Assembly (NCBI GenBank): GCA_016931555.1 | Contig: JAFGEM010000056.1 | Coordinates: forward strand, 1-5,116 | DNA from: Candidatus Iainarchaeum sp. | GTDB taxonomy: Archaea > Iainarchaeota > Iainarchaeia > Iainarchaeales > GCA-2688035 | Direction of reading: 5' to 3' | Length of the DNA stretch: 5,116 bases | Shown here: positions 5,071 through 5,116 of the stretch, piece by piece | How the letters are laid out: the number at the start of each line of letters is the position of its first letter | Position numbering within the stretch: the stretch's first letter is position 1 | Position numbers and translations under genes: made by a program | The notes under the pieces: model-generated | Database searches by the model: none | Seen by the model: the letters and a program-made list of their open reading frames with translations, nothing else | Told to the model about the DNA's origin: nothing

Positions 5071-5109
5071 AGCTTCCTCAGTAGATTTGGTGGTCTACAT
5101 GAGGAAGCT
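5071..5109. repeat. Strong hairpin: 15 paired bases with one bulge, 8-base loop
   Basis: AGCTTCCTCA (5071-5080) pairs perfectly with TGAGGAAGCT (5100-5109). GTAGA (5081-5085) pairs with TCTAC (5094-5098), leaving a single bulged A at 5099 and the loop TTTGGTGG. It is by far the most stable stem in the window. It has no T-run after it on the plus strand, so it is not a normal terminator. On the plus strand the loop shows GGTGG and the stem holds an ATG at 5099. Confidence 0.8.
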
Positions 5110-5116
5110 GAATAAA
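5099..5116 (+). CDS. Possible start of a gene running off the right edge (start inside hairpin)
   Basis: An ATG at 5099 opens a frame, MRKLNK, still open at the last base. GGTGG at 5089-5093, similar to the archaeal Shine-Dalgarno core GGTGATC, lies five bases before it, a good spacing. The basic start would suit a transposase or other DNA-binding protein, but six residues cannot identify a family. The ribosome site is in the loop and the ATG at the bulge of the hairpin, so translation could be limited by folding. Confidence 0.35.

Larger units (their letters stand above)
5030..5116 (+). mobile_element. Possible left end of an insertion sequence (truncated by window)
   Basis: After a run of nine A, the composition shifts at about 5030 to a GC-richer block starting TGTCCTGTCCCG. 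It is followed by two similar tracts (TTCCTCTCTAG near 5051 and TTCCTCAGTAG near 5074), a strong hairpin and a start codon about 70 bases in. A terminal tract, repeated internal sites, then a transposase start is the usual layout of an insertion-sequence left end. Only one end is visible, so terminal inverted repeats and target duplication cannot be tested, and the family is unknown. Confidence 0.3.

Noticed and set aside
1..5116. CRISPR array, toxin-antitoxin pair, or defence system
   Set aside because: There are no regularly spaced repeats and no Cas, nuclease-pair or toxin-like gene; the recognisable genes are housekeeping.

Overview
The window is archaeal. The markers are a flap endonuclease 1 with the family's acidic residues at their usual spacing, a UbiA-type prenyltransferase of the archaeal ether-lipid (digeranylgeranylglyceryl phosphate synthase) kind, ribosomal protein L40e, a COG1395-like HTH protein known mainly from archaea, and a tRNA-Glu without an encoded CCA end. 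Several genes lack a clear Shine-Dalgarno site and have T/A-rich boxes about 20-35 bases before the start, as in leaderless archaeal transcripts. The DNA is A+T-rich, the genes are compact and intergenic gaps are short. A DPANN-type or other small-genome euryarchaeal lineage is plausible, but this is inference; no gene here fixes the phylum.

Layout. Bases 1-79 may hold the tail of a gene that enters from the left. Bases 102-123 carry a near-copy of the 3' end of the tRNA-Glu gene, which lies intact on the minus strand at 704-778. Between the two copies sits one cysteine-rich lipoprotein gene (262-648). This arrangement resembles a tRNA integration site with a small or decayed insert. To the right of the tRNA are rpl40e (885-1049) and a small two-helix membrane protein (1104-1370). 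A tight operon follows: ubiA-type DGGGP synthase (1440-2261), the COG1395-like regulator (2261-3184, 1-base stop/start overlap) and protein-L-isoaspartate O-methyltransferase pcm (3177-3821, 8-base overlap). fen runs in from the opposite side (4843 down to 3818), and its stop codon overlaps the pcm stop in a shared CTAG.

Bases 4844-5029 upstream of fen hold no gene I can support. From about 5030 there is a new structure: a possible insertion-sequence left end, a strong hairpin at 5071-5109, and a start codon at 5099 inside that hairpin opening a frame that runs off the window.

Functionally the centre is housekeeping: translation (L40e, tRNA-Glu), membrane lipid synthesis (DGGGP synthase), protein repair (Pcm) and DNA replication/repair (FEN1). 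The accessory signals are at the two edges: the tRNA-bounded lipoprotein segment on the left and the hairpin/possible mobile-element end on the right. I found no CRISPR array, rRNA or complete transposase. I do not claim a new system; the most promising leads are the tRNA-bounded segment and the hairpin-buried start codon.
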